Source: Stachybotrys elegans
Taxonomy: Eukaryota > Ascomycota > Sordariomycetes > Hypocreales > Stachybotryaceae
Direction: 5' to 3'
NCBI GenBank assembly: GCA_020746835.1
Contig: JAGPNK010000001.1
Coordinates: 1,736,001 to 1,800,000 of the forward strand
Length of the DNA: 64,000 nucleotides
The stretch's first letter is position 1; every line of letters begins with the position of its first letter. Shown here piece by piece: positions 22,567-34,458 of the stretch. The translations under genes were made by a program, and so were the position numbers. The notes beneath the pieces are model-generated. The model saw nothing but the letters and a program-made list of their open reading frames with translations, had not been told where the DNA came from and searched no databases.

Positions 22567-23714
22567 ATGTCGTTCTCAATGATTGCCCCAAACGCCAACC
22601 TTACTGCGGTGTTTAGTGAACTGCTACAAAAGCGCAATGCGCCGCCGACCCGAGGGAAGGTTACGCTGGATGCCATCGATGGCTTTCTCAAGGAGGCTTA
22701 CCGCATAGTACGTTGCCGACAGCTGCTGGGAGGACTATGTTGACCGTAGCAGAACTCCCACATAACTGCTCTGCACAAAGAGCTGAAGGATGTTCGACAA
22801 GCCTATCTCTCGACAGCACAACCTCGTAGGGGACGACATGGACAAGGTCAGGCGCAAGCTCTCACGAACCAGGAACGTGAAGAGGTCGACGCAAACGCAA
22901 AACAGATGATCCGAGAGCTCAATGCCAGCATCAGAGGACTAGACGATGCCGAACAACTCAGGCGCGAGACGGAGTCGGCCGTGATCCGCAAGAAATACAC
23001 AGGTGGCCTTGCAGGGCTGGGGGCATGGGCGTCCGGGGGCATGGCCAGCAACAAGTCAACGGAGCATGCTGAGGCAGAGGCCAAGGCACAGCAGATGGCC
23101 ATGCATCGGGACGGCGTGCTGTGGTTCCTGCGCCAGAGGCTGGAGTTATGCTGCCGGACACAGCAGGACATGATGGAGACGAGGCTGAAACGCGAGCTGG
23201 AAAAGAGCCGCGGCCTGTTGGCGCCTGCGGCCAGTGATTTTGCCGTGTTTTCTCCCACGGCAGCGACGAAGTCGCGAGCCGGGCACAGTGACGACAATGC
23301 CTGGGGCCAGCAAAACGATTTGGCGGATCAGGGCCTGACGGAAGAGCAGGTCCAGATGTTCGAAAAGGACAATCAGGACATGATGAAGCACTACGAGACT
23401 ACTTTGGACAAAGTCAGGTATGCGCAGCTGGGCATCGTGTAGGTGACCAAAGCCGGCTGACGTGCTCTATCAGAACAGCGGAACAGTCTCTTGTAGAAAT
23501 CGCGGAGCTGCAGTCGATGTTGGTGAACAACCTCGCTACGCAGTCGGCACACATCGAACAGTTGGTAGCAGACTCCTTCTCGACAACAGAGAATGTAGGA
23601 GGAGGAAACAAGCAGCTGAAGAAGGCCACGGAGAGGCCCAGCGCCGCCAGATACACCTTCTTCGCAGCAAGCGGATTATGCGCTTTCCTCGTGGTCTGGG
23701 ATTTGATATTCTGA
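22567..23714 (+). CDS. UFE1: ER t-SNARE Ufe1 (syntaxin 18 family)
   Basis: Ufe1 is the ER Qa-SNARE for COPI vesicles returning from the Golgi and for homotypic ER fusion; it works with Sec20, Use1 and the Dsl1 tether. Exons 22567-22707, 22753-23417 and 23474-23714 give 348 residues. The N-terminal motif NLTAVFSELLQKRNAPPTRG and FLKEAYRI are typical of syntaxin 18. The SNARE helix spans about residues 255-320, with the zero-layer Gln in LATQSAHIEQL, followed by VADSFSTTENVGGGNKQLKKA and a C-terminal membrane anchor (TFFAASGLCAFLVVWDLIF) with no lumenal tail. Introns are 45 and 56 nt. The start is the first ATG of the open frame; a second in-frame ATG four codons later is possible. Confidence 0.93.
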
Positions 23715-25211
23715 TTGGTAGATTGCCATCGGCGCGCCTACATATGACTCGGTAACGAAGAACTCGCACTGTTGGAGACTATGACGAAAATAAATAAATA
23801 GGGGAGAGGGGGATTTTCGTAAATGAAACGCCGCCTGTGGTGGGAGAGTCGGGTGGTTGTGAGGCATGATTCAGGATGCTCGACATGTGAAAATGGCCGG
23901 GGGTTCCAGGGCACATGGGGGTGTCAGGTGCGCAGACTTCGGCAAACTGACGACCCCAGCCTCGCTGGCATTTCGTGACGACAACAAGCTTTCACCAGGG
24001 CGTCTTGGAGCTTGCTGCGTCCTCCGTGGCTGCAAAACCCATGGTTCATGGCATTGGGCACCGCGTATCGAGTGAGTTTAGCACGGATCTTGTTTCATTA
24101 GAGTGGAAAGACAATGGACATCCATGGATGATGCATCGATTTCCATGTGAACGGATCCTAATTTAGCTACAACTGTACGCCTCCCATACGAGCTAAGTTT
24201 CGAGACGCAGGCAATGGAAACAAGAACCGATGTCCGTTACAAAATGGCTGCCTTGCATGGATAGCTTGAATATAAATCACACGTCGGACAGAGATGGACC
24301 ATAAAACCCAAAAATCCACAGATAAACAGGAATGGCGACAGTGACGATTTATCTGGGGGGGGGGGGGGAGAGGGGAGTGGAGAGACGCGACAAAATTGGG
24401 AGAGAGAGAAAACAAAAGTCAAAGTAAAAGACAAAGGTTTCAAGAGGTAGTCTGTTTTCACAGGCTTGGAAAGGAGCTTGCCCAGAGCAAGGAAAAAGAC
24501 CAGAGACGTGGAGGGATGAGCCGAAGGCCTCGGTCGATGGAGCCGGTTGTGACCTCAGGAACAGAGGGCCGGTGACGACGCACGAGGCATAAAAGGGCAC
24601 CTTGGCTCCCCAGAAAAAAAATACGCAGGCATCCATTTGGATACACATCCGTACTTGACTGCCATACTACCCAAACGCACGGCCAGTCACTGGTTGCGCA
24701 TTTGTTATCCGCACCAACTGCTGTGAAGCCGAAGCATCCCCGGCCCCAGGATCCAGCGTCGCACGCCTATTACCCTATTACCTACAAAGGCGTCCCCACC
24801 AGCTACCTACCCAGGCGCAGTGCCCTCCCCAAGAAGCGCCTGCTACTAATCCAGACCCCGAAGCCCGGAGCCTGCAGCCCAGAACCTAGAAGGAGCCAGC
24901 CCCAGTCCCTCCCTCTGCTTCTCCCGCTAAGACCACCAATCTCCATCCTCCCCCGTCGGGTGTCTCGTCTCGTGGCATTTAGGCGCAATCCCCCCCTGCG
25001 ATTCGAGCCTTCCGGTCCCCCGCAAGTGTCACCGCATCCCTCATCCAACAGCCCACCATCTCCCCCCCCCACCATGGCACTGTCCTCGCATAATCATCCG
25101 ATGACTGCTACTGCTCCGGCCGCGTCGATATCAACAGAGTCATCTCCTGTCTCTTCGACTGCCAATCCTACCTTACGAATATCCTCTATTGCTCGCCACC
25201 TATCGCCCACT
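23715..25211. other. 1.5-kb intergenic region with a 14-G run
   Basis: Between UFE1 and the aminotransferase gene. It contains 14 consecutive G at 24355-24368. The last 500 bp (24700-25211) is C-rich on the plus strand and stays open in the aminotransferase frame without an ATG until 25075, see the finding on a longer isoform. Otherwise nothing is supported. Confidence 0.5.
24355..24368. repeat. 14-bp poly-G homopolymer
   Basis: An uninterrupted run of 14 G. Such runs are prone to length change and to sequencing error, so the true length may differ. Confidence 0.85.
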
Positions 25212-26708
25212 ATGGCTTCCGCCACCTCTTTTCCCGCCGACGTTGTACCCAAGGCCCCCGAAGACCCCCTGTACGGTCTCATATCGGCATACAAGGCCGA
25301 CAACAGTCCTGTAAAGGTCGATCTGGTGAGTCGTCGATATCAAGCTTTTCTTTCTTGTTCTTTTCCTCTTTTCCTCTTTCCTCTCCCCTCTTTCCAGAGG
25401 TACCATTGTGGAGTTTTCTGACGCCGAATTGCTAACTTTTCTCTTTTTCCTTGATTATAGGGTGTCGGTGCCTACCGTGATGACAACGCAAAACCTTGGG
25501 TTCTGCCCGTCGTAAAAAAGGTACGAAAAATCATTGGCAAAGGCTGCCTCGTCGAGGTTTTCTCTCGTGGCACGCCATCCGCGTCGCTGGTTCGGTGTTG
25601 CGCTCAGTATCGCTAACTCGCCTCTCCTGTTGTACAGGCTGACGAGATCCTTCGAAACAACCCTGATCTCGACCATGAATATGCCCCCATCTCTGGCATC
25701 CCGGAATTCACATCCAAGGCCGCCGAACTCATACTCGGCGCCAGCTCCCCCGCCATCCAAGAGAAGCGGGTGACGACGGTGCAGACAATCTCGGGAACCG
25801 GCGCTCTGCACCACGGTGCCCTCTTCCTGGCCAAGTTCTACAAGGGCAACAGGACTGTCTACCTCTCCAACCCCACCTGGGCCAACCACAAGCAAATCTT
25901 CAATAACGTTGGACTCCCCGTCGAGCAGTATCGCTACTTCTCCCCGGCAACCAAGGGCCTCGACTTTGAGGGTATGAAGTCAGACATTCAGTCTGCTCCA
26001 GAGGGCTCCATCATCCTCCTCCACTCCTGCGCACACAACCCCACCGGCGTTGACCCAACGTTGGAGCAGTGGAAGGAGCTTGCCGTCATCCTCCAGGAGA
26101 AGAAGCACTTCCCCTTCTTCGACTCGGCGTACCAGGGTTTCGCGTCGGGCGACCTTTCTCGCGATGCCGCCGCGGTCCAGTACTTTGTCGAGCAAGGCTT
26201 CGAGCTTCTCATTGCCCAGAGCTTCGCCAAGAACTTTGGCCTCTACGGCGAGCGAGCTGGTTGCTTCCACCTCGTGACGGCTCCGGGCGCCGGTGCTGCT
26301 GAGAACGTGGCCAGAATCGCCACGCAGCTCGCCATCCTCCAACGTTCCGAGATCTCCTCGCCGCCACTGTACGGCGCGCGCATCGCCAGCACGGTCCTGA
26401 ACGACCCTGCCCTGTACGCCGAGTGGGAGGAGAACCTCAAGACCATGTCCGGGCGCATCATCTCCATGCGCAAGGCCCTGCGCTCCAAGCTCGAGGAGCT
26501 CGGAACTCCTGGCACCTGGAACCACATCACGGATCAGATTGGCATGTTCAGCTTCACTGGTCTGGCCGAGGCGCAGGTGCAGAAGCTGCGAGACGAGGCT
26601 CACATCTACATGACCAAGAACGGCCGCATCAGCATGGCGGGCCTCAACACCAAGAACATTGACCACGTAGCCAGGTCATTTGACAAGGTGGTGAGAGAGG
26701 CCCAGTAA
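25212..26708 (+). CDS. Aspartate aminotransferase (class I, PLP-dependent)
   Basis: The enzyme interconverts aspartate plus 2-oxoglutarate with oxaloacetate plus glutamate. Exons 25212-25325, 25461-25520 and 25638-26708 give 414 residues from MASATSFPADVV. Family features: VDLGVGAYRDDNAKPWVLPVV across the first splice, SGTGALHHGALFL in the cofactor phosphate region, NPTWANH, SCAHNPTGVDP, FDSAYQGFASG, the Schiff-base lysine in SFAKNFGLYGER (Lys256), and a typical C-terminal domain. The residues immediately before the core match the cytosolic/peroxisomal fungal type rather than one with an obvious mitochondrial presequence. The frame is open upstream to another ATG at 25075, which would add 46 residues. 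The two N-terminal introns (135 and 117 nt) are longer than most here. Confidence 0.94.
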
Positions 26709-28124
26709 GGAGTGCCGCCATGGATGGAACATGAGGTAAAAGAAGGAATAGACATATAGGAACAGCCCCTATCACAAACAAGCATTGTATTTTATTCAGC
26801 CCTAGGGATCAGTCACTGCCCTCGGCCATAGGAATGTGGATGGTCTGAGGTTATTTTCTGGACACTCTTGTAGTACCCAATTGGGTAGCTTGACGTGTGA
26901 CGCCATGCAAATTTTCACATGAAAGATGCTGTGCCCCAGCCCCCGCATTTGCATCCACAATCCATTAAATAAAGGCTCTTGGTTGTACAATAATACCTTT
27001 GTCGAAGCTATATTGGTCAGGACAGATGGCCGACCCGTCCTTATCTTGCCTCAACACTAGCTCTACTCCAGGCAGGTCGGTTAGCAGTTGGTAGTTTGTC
27101 TGCTTGTAAAACCGACCTAGGTACTTAGGTAGAGTTTAGTCAATGTGCAATGTGCTAAGAGAAGGACGGTGAGGCAGTAGGGCAGACAAACAGGTCAGGC
27201 ATGGAATTTTCGTCTAATTTGGCAATACCAGACGAATCCAGAACCTTCAATAGCCGAGTGACAAGAAGGGCTGCGTGCGAATCAATCCCGTCGTTTACAG
27301 GCTCACCCACAGATAACTCAGGTACCACTACGTTAGTACCTGCAGATGGGCCGCCTGGGTACTTGTGCGGATCTAGGGCCAAGTATCTCGATCTCCCGCG
27401 CATCAACATTGGGCCCTACAGACACGCACAAGCATCGCTGGAAGGGCGAGAATAGCGCTGCCCCAGGCGCTCGGGGTCCTGGAATGTGGGGGCGAGGTAC
27501 TTGCTCACACGTCAGAATGATGTACCCCTCCCCCACCCAACCAAGCCCGATACCAGTAACCTGTCCATATCTCAGGTTATTGGATCCTTGCCTGCCGGGG
27601 CTCCGTTTTGCCTTTCACGAGCCCATATCAGCTGCAGTGCGTGCTTCGCTCGTTGGCCCGTTAGTTGGAAATGCATTTAAAGAGAACGAATCGCTCGCCG
27701 TTTCCTTTCCTCCCTTCCCCTTTGCTTTTCCGCGACGCTTCTTCTCCTTCCTTTGGGCTCTTGACCCTGTGCGCCAATTGGTGACCCTGCTTACCCTTTG
27801 AACCCTTTATTGCTGGTTCAAGCTGGGCGAGTTCCTAGCCTGTGGATTCAACACCAACTGCTGCTGTTCCCTTTCATCAGGACAGCCTACTACCCACCAG
27901 AAGAACAACGGGGAGAGCGGGCTTTTTGCTCGTGGTTCCGATTTCGCACGGTCAGTGACGTAGTCCCGTAACCCGCCGACGACCACCGTTTTGGTCAGCA
28001 GGGGCGACTTGCGGCTCCTTCCCGCGAACGGCGATCGTGTCAATCAGGCAATCCATTGGATCCATACCTATTTTGCTATCCCATCCTCTCTTACACCAAC
28101 CATCATCTCGGCAAAACGGTCAAC
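26709..28124. other. 1.4-kb intergenic region upstream of CHO2
   Basis: It holds the aminotransferase 3' region (AATAAA-like TTTTATTC near 26788, reverse) and the CHO2 promoter. A CCTAGGTACTTAGGTAG palindromic cluster lies at 27116-27132 and further GTACC/GGTACT boxes at 27320-27365. The C/T-rich DNA at 27690-27760 is a likely core promoter or leader. I found no inositol/choline-response E-box (CATGTGAAAT) by eye. Confidence 0.45.
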
Positions 28125-31018
28125 ATGGCTGAAGCCACAGAGGCAGCTTCTGATGGCCTTCGCCAACGCATCGCAACTGGCGAGAAGAGCACCAGCGGCC
28201 ATGAGCGGCCCGAAAGTCCTGATGTGCGGGATTCTCGTGACTTCGAGGGCGACAAGAAAACATATGGTCGAACGCCAGACGGCACAGGTACGGACGAACT
28301 CCATCGCCATCCCGGTGTATCTGTTCATCTACATTGTCATAACTGTCCAACTTGGCTAACCACCATGCAGTATTCGTGGTTCCCACAACCCATGACATGG
28401 TCTCAGAGCTCTTCACGCCCAAGTGCATGTCTGACTACATTCTCATCTTCATCCTCGCCATGCACATCATCGTCGCTTACCTGCTCCCCTCGGCATGGAA
28501 GCGGCCCGTCTTCGCCGCCGTCTTCCTCTTCTGGCGAGCCAGCTACAACGTCGGCATTGGCTTCCTGCTCAACATCCAGTCCAACCACCGCCGCCTTGTC
28601 AAGTGGGCGCACCGCTCCAAGATATTTGAATCCCCCGAGGCTGGCGGCAAGCAATGGGTCTACGACCTCGTCAAGAAGGAACTCGAGGCCAAGGTCGACT
28701 ACAAGTTCGACGAGGCACCCATCGAATACAACACCTGGCTCCTCTTTCGCAAGTTTGTCGACATTGTCCTCCTGAGCGACTTTACCGCCTACTGTCTCTT
28801 TGCCATCATCTGCATGCACACGCCTGAGGGGGAGGGCATCCTGGCTGGCATCGGTCGTTGGCTGCTCGGCATTGTCCTCTTTGGCTTCAACGTCTGGGTC
28901 AAGCTCGATGCTCACCGCGTGGTCAAGGATTTTGCCTGGTACTGGGGCGACTTCTTCTTTCTCGTCGACCAAAACCTCACCTTTGACGGCGTCTTTGAAG
29001 TCGCGCCGCACCCCATGTACTCCATCGGATACGTTGGCTACTACGGCATCTCCATGCTGGCCGCCAGCTACGAGGTGCTATTCATCTCCATCATTGCCCA
29101 TCTTTCGCAGTTCACCTTCCTCGTCACTGTCGAGAGCCCTCACATCGAAAAGACTTACAATCCTCCTCCTCCACGCAGGAAGATTGATGCTCGCAGCAAC
29201 AGCGAGCAGAGCTTGGCCATCGGTTCCGACACGGAAACCCGTGCCGAGCCGCAGTCTGCATTCTCGTCGCCCAAAGACGCGCCCCTCCAGGTGCACAACT
29301 TGGTGGGTTTTAGCAACATGGATCTATTCCGTGTCACGGACTGCGCCGTCGTCCTCATGCCCCTATATGTGGCGACTCTCACTCTCATGACTCCGTCCAA
29401 CACTCTCTGGCAAGCTCTTTTCGTGGCACATGCACTGGCATGGCGCGTATGGTACCACTTTGGCCTAGCCATCATCCTCAACATGCAGTCCAAGACCAAG
29501 ATGTGGACGCGTCACTTCCTCAAGTTCGGCGAAACCGCTGGCGAGGCATGGCGCCAGTGGAAGGGCCTGTACCATGTCAGCATGATCATGTGCAATACCT
29601 CTCTGGTCGCCGCCTGCTGGAAGGTCTATTCCTTTCCCGAGGACTGGAGCAATGGGCTCGCAATCCTCAAGCACGTCATCGGAGCTGGTCTGATCGCCTT
29701 GCAAATCTGGACGTCCCTCAGCGTGTACGAGTCGCTCGGCGAGTTTGGCTGGTTCTGCGGCGACTTCTTCTTCGACCGCGAAGGCAAACTCAATTACACC
29801 TCCATCTACCGGTTCCTCAACAACCCGGAACGCGTCTTTGGAATCGCCGGTGTCTGGGGTGCAGCTTTGATTACATGGAGCAGGTCCATCTTCATCATTG
29901 CCCTCGTTACTCAGATCCTGACGCTCTACTACGTTGCGCGAGTGGAGCAACCTCACATGAAGAAGATTTACGGACTAGAGGTGCGTCCTGAGGCCGGTGT
30001 CACCAAGTTCATCAAGCGCTCCTTGCCGGCCCCAGTCAAGGGTTGGCAAGAGAGCATCGACAAGGTCCTCGATGACACTGGCCACATTGTCGAGGAAATC
30101 TTGGAGACGGCTCGTCCCAAGTTTGAATCTGGGGTCAAGACAATTGTCCACGACACCTCGGCTCTCTTCAACATGGCTCCGGCGCGTCTTACTATTACAC
30201 GTATATCCCCCGATTTGGAAGGCCTCAACCAGAAAAACTATTCACTGGCCGTTGAGGGCACGCCATGCACGGACAGTCTCCAGGGAGAGCCAAGCAGCAG
30301 AAAGAGCCGATCCTCGAAGCAGGTGAAGACCATGGCATACGAATATGGATCGCCCATCCGAGTCAAATGGAGAGCCCCTGTCAAGCACTCCAAGCACGAC
30401 TGGATCGGCCTGTACATGGTGACGGACAACCGCTCGAGGGAAGTGACGGAGACCTCATCTCTGGGCCGCTGGATCCCAACCAACTTGGAGTCATGGGACT
30501 CGTCGTCCTTTGAAGGTAGCGTCGTTGTTCCCGAGCACAGAGTGCCCAAGGCAAACCCCGCGGATGTGGACTCGGTCGGGGGCGAAGTCGTCTTCAAGGG
30601 CGACAAGCTCTGGTGGAGCCAGGGAGTGTTTGAGTTCAGGTACCACCACAACAATAACCACACTGTCATGGCGGTCTCAGAGCCCTTCGAGATCTGTGTG
30701 AGCAAGTTCCCGGACGATGACCTCGAGCTGGACACCCGGGGCGACTATGAGAATGCCGTCGAGGCTGCTCTCCTCCCCGTCGTGCAGAACTGCATGGACC
30801 AGGATCCCGACATCGCGCCCGGCGATGTCGAGGAATCCTTTGGCGGTGCTGTAGAGCGTGACAGCAAGTATGCCAAGCGTGTGGTGTATGCCATCCGCGA
30901 GATGTTCGGCATCGAGTTCGCGCCCGCCGTCGTCCTAGCCGATGGCAACATCAAGAGGCTGGCCTGGAGAATACGAAATGCAAAAGAGGTTCTGGTGGGT
31001 TACCTTGACCCCGCGTGA
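28125..31018 (+). CDS. CHO2: Phosphatidylethanolamine N-methyltransferase Cho2
   Basis: Cho2 adds the first methyl group from S-adenosylmethionine to phosphatidylethanolamine in the ER, starting de novo phosphatidylcholine synthesis. Exons 28125-28287 and 28371-31018 (83-nt intron) give 936 residues, the usual size of fungal Cho2. After a polar 55-residue N-terminus, two homologous membrane methyltransferase units follow: the first around residues 65-300, including APHPMYSIGYVGYYG and WYWGDFFFLVD, the second around 345-560, including FGWFCGDFFFDREGKLNY and RFLNNPERVFG. The cytosolic C-terminal half contains the fungal Cho2 domain (SPIRVKWRAP, WIGLYMVTDNRSREVT, VFEFRYHHNNNHTVM). It ends GYLDPA. 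Nothing abnormal. Confidence 0.96.
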
Positions 31019-33543
31019 TATCACTGTGTGGGTGGCATTGGCTGACACCAAGCTTCTTAACAGGCGCCTTATAGTTTGTCGTCCTCTAGGGGCACGACGA
31101 CACCCGTCACTACCATGAGCTAACCAACAGGTCGCGCCGCCCCTCGTTTGTTTCTCAGGAAACATGGTAAGGCATCGAAGCCTCTTGGCAGAGTATTAAA
31201 AAAATGAGGCTACAAGTGTTTCTACATCCCGCCCGCTTCTGAACCGCCCTTGCGCGAGCTATTGTGAAAGGACAATGCGCACGTGGATCAACACGAAAAA
31301 TTGAGAACCTTCCGGCCCCAGCTCCAGCTAGGGAGCCCGTGAGCTAGCATCCCGAGTAACGCAAAGATGGAAGGTCCATGTGTGCCGTGAGTTCAGGCAA
31401 AACTCAGACAGATGTGCTCGGACGGTACACGATGGTGTCTTGCCAAAGTCCCTACCTGAGGTACTCGACAGATTTTTAGCCCAGTTTAGATACCCCCCTC
31501 ATACTAGATAGCCTATAGATACCGATGTCTTGTGCAAATCCCCAACACTCAGCCAGGTTCTGGTGGCTGTACCTAACTTGGCGATTGACTTATATGTACG
31601 GAGTACACATGTTGTTGCACTCTGGGGTTCCTGGTATATAATAACGCTCGTAATGGTTGTCGGATGCGATGTTGCCTCGCAGAGAGTGGGACCGCACCCT
31701 CTCGCCTCCTGATCGTTGGGACAACATGTGTGCTGGGAGGATGGATGGCAGTACACTCACTACCATAGCTGGCTGCTGCTATGCATGGTTTAAGGCCAAT
31801 ACTGACCGCTTCTATACATCTCTTGTCCCGGTCAGCCACTGCGAATCACGATCTGCCCTAGGGCATGGGGTAGCTGCCGTCCCAAGTCCCGAGTTCTCGA
31901 GCCGATCCCTAGGCACCATGCTCAAGGTAGCAGAAAAGCCCACCACCACCTGTCGGGCTTTGCTCGAGTGCATCTTACTCTGTTGTTTCCCTCTCTCTTC
32001 CCAACGGGCAGTGGGAGTGGACAGTCATGTTTCCATTAGGCTGGAGCAGTGGAAAGATGTATGTGTTCTTTGCTCCTCACCTCGGTCCAAGACATGGCGA
32101 AGAGGGTGGGAATCCCTCCCAAGTAGCCAATGAGCGCAATACTACCCGACCGGCAACCGATACTTGCGAAGCCTCGCTTCCACAGGAGGCATACTTTTGG
32201 GGCGGCTCCGGCTCACATGCCAGATCGCAGACGGCCCAATGAGGGCGTGGCCAAGTCCTCTCAACACAGCAATCCAGATGGAGAGACGAGTGAGAATCAG
32301 TGAAACACATGGTGCATACACCATGAGCCGCCTTGGCTGCATGTAAGAGTGCGCTGTGGGCTTGTTTCGACATGACGATGAGGTTGAGGGACGGAGTCGA
32401 GTGGGGAGTGAGCTGTACTGCGCGCGCAAGGGGTGATTTTCCACAGCGTGAGGGGACAATCGGACCATCCACTCCCCTCTCGCCAGCATGACAAGATGCA
32501 CAAGATGGTTGGTTCACTCGCAGCTGCAGGCACATTATGGAGGGAGGGCGGATTCAAACAGGGGACCAGACCAAACTCACCTCCTCATGTGCCCGCCTTT
32601 CTCCACTCTGGGCTTCTCCGCATGCACTTGGTTTTCCGGTTTGTGTGTGGCTTGTGATATCAGATGCATGTCTCCAAGAGACTACTTCTCAGCACGCCAG
32701 GGCCTCGCCATACCGGTCGTGTACGTGCGCCCGCCTCGCCGTGCCGGTGCCCCTTCCTGGTGTGTTTCGACGTGGAGGCGCTGGAATCCCTCGCGCCGTG
32801 CCGCCTCCATACGTGGTGAATCCGGCAGTTCCCCCGCCCTCTCTGCCCGTTGTCTACCCCGGACCCCACGTATGCCCCTGTGCTTTTTTGTCGAGGTTGT
32901 GGGTGCGGAGATGGGCGGTCGACTTCACCGGCTAAAGTCCTTTTGGTTGAATTTCGCGCCCAGGCCTTGTCCCTTCATGCACTGATTGGGCCAAATGATT
33001 TTCAAATGGGAAAAGAGAGGCGGGTGTGTGTCCTTTTGGAGCTGAGGATGCTTCCTTATCCCTCCCACGGCCCAGGAGCCACATATCTGCGTGATCACGT
33101 CTCTCGCTTCCCCTCACAGAGGCAACATGTCATGATTCTGGGAGGGACAGCGTGCATGAATTATTGCCACCGGTTTGCGTGTCTCCGTCGAGTCAAAACT
33201 GCCATGTCCACCTTGTCCAGGGGTGCTGGCAGCCCTTCGGGTCAACGGCGAATCGGCTGTTCTCCTCTATATTGTAATGACCACGAGACCTTCGTAGGTC
33301 TCAAAACTAACGGCTCCACCTCGGCGGTCTAGAGCTTTGCCGGAGATGAAAATTTGACCGTGCGGAGAACCAGATTGTCCTTGGATGACTGTTCAGATGA
33401 CGATGCCTCGCAGCCTGAGCGTCTTGGTCTGATATGGCAAGATTGGAGGGCACAGTCGATGGCAGCTTGACAGGCTCTATCAAAATAGGGAAGATGGCTG
33501 GGCCGAGGGTCGGATAGAAAGCGGCTAGAAGGCGACTTGGCGC
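31019..33543. other. 2.5-kb gene-poor region downstream of CHO2
   Basis: No supported gene. Base composition is less GC-rich than in neighbouring genes. A perfect TACGGAGTAC-type site lies at 31597-31606. Open frames up to 165 codons (32488-32985) lack good start context, homology or splice support. Confidence 0.4.
31597..31606. repeat. TACGGAGTAC intergenic motif
   Basis: The same motif, or its complement GTACTCCGTA, recurs in other gaps of this window (tandem at 36905-36921; partial copies near 35334, 37944 and 37981). It is never inside a coding exon that I annotated. Confidence 0.6.
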
Positions 33544-34458
33544 CTAGGCTACTCTTGCATACAGTGTGTGAAAACTGGAGTAGACAATCTTTGTACACGC
33601 CAGTTGAAGTGATGCAGTGATTGTGATGCATGGGTTCCGGAAGTCGCCTTCTTGACTCTCCATCCATGGCTTCTTTGGAATAAGACACTCGACTCGCCAC
33701 CGGTGCATTAGCTTGTCCCCTCGACAGACTGGCGTCTGAGAACCGATGAAGGCAGGGGGCGCCATTAAAGGTCTGTTTATACCCACGGGCGAATTGGTAC
33801 CTCAAATAGGAGGCTGGACCAGCAATAGACACCCGAGGGAGCTGGACCAAGAATATGGAGGAGGGGAGGGCGGTGCACCAGATTCAGTGGCACAAGAGGG
33901 TCATTGGTAAGAGACGCAGCAATCGAGGCGGCTTCAGATGTGATGGTTTCCACGATGATAGCTCTGAAGCTGTCTTCTCCTGTTTTGAGTTGACTCTGGT
34001 CGACAGAATCACCTCGAGAAGGGCCAGAAGGTGGGGGAAGTGACGGGTTTCTGCTTGCTCTGTCAATGAGACAATGCCTAGCCAGTACAGTGGGATGTTG
34101 GTCACGTCAATGTAACCCTGGGCTGAAAGCAACTCCTCAAACAGGAATGGAAGGCGTGCATTACACGACGTCCACCACATCGCAGCAGGTGTACATATAT
34201 GGAAGGGATAATCTGGCTGGTCTTGACAGTGAGGGGCGTGATCTGGTACGGGAAGTGGAACCAGCTCGGTCTGTTGTTCTTCATACCCGGACCCCCACAG
34301 AGGGCCGGTTGCTTCAGTTCCCCATTCCACTTGGGACGAAGAGATGGGTCCCGTAGGTAAAGCGCCAGAGGGGCCGCCTCGCTTGAGTGAAGTGCCGAAT
34401 CAGGCCGCACAACATGTCTAGGGAGTAGCCGAGATCGGTAGAGCTTCTTCTGCTGAGC
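33544..34458 (-). CDS. Unresolved candidate: 3' part of a multi-exon gene
   Basis: Pieces of open frame on the minus strand join in phase through plausible introns. The terminal exon 33735-33544 (63 residues, ending LYARVA then TAG) is preceded by a 65-nt GTACCA...CTCAG intron and an open exon ending at 33801 (containing ASLTNDPLVPLNLVHRPP). Upstream, exon 34458-34287 and an exon starting at 34221 join in phase across a 65-nt GTATGA...TCAAG intron (DPSLRPKWNGELKQ, then YIDVTNIPLYWLG). The join between the latter two blocks near 33979-34040 is not resolved without an unusual intron or a frameshift. Further open blocks extend to about 35460. I recognise no family. It may be a fast-evolving gene, a decayed gene, or chance in moderately GC-rich DNA. 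Confidence 0.27.

Noticed and set aside
18331..31018. A possible functional cluster of secretory and lipid genes (APL2, EMC4, UFE1, CHO2, later SVF1 and the lipase).
   Set aside because: These are conserved housekeeping genes with separate promoters and unrelated neighbours such as aspartate aminotransferase; there is no shared regulatory motif, so I treat the proximity as chance.
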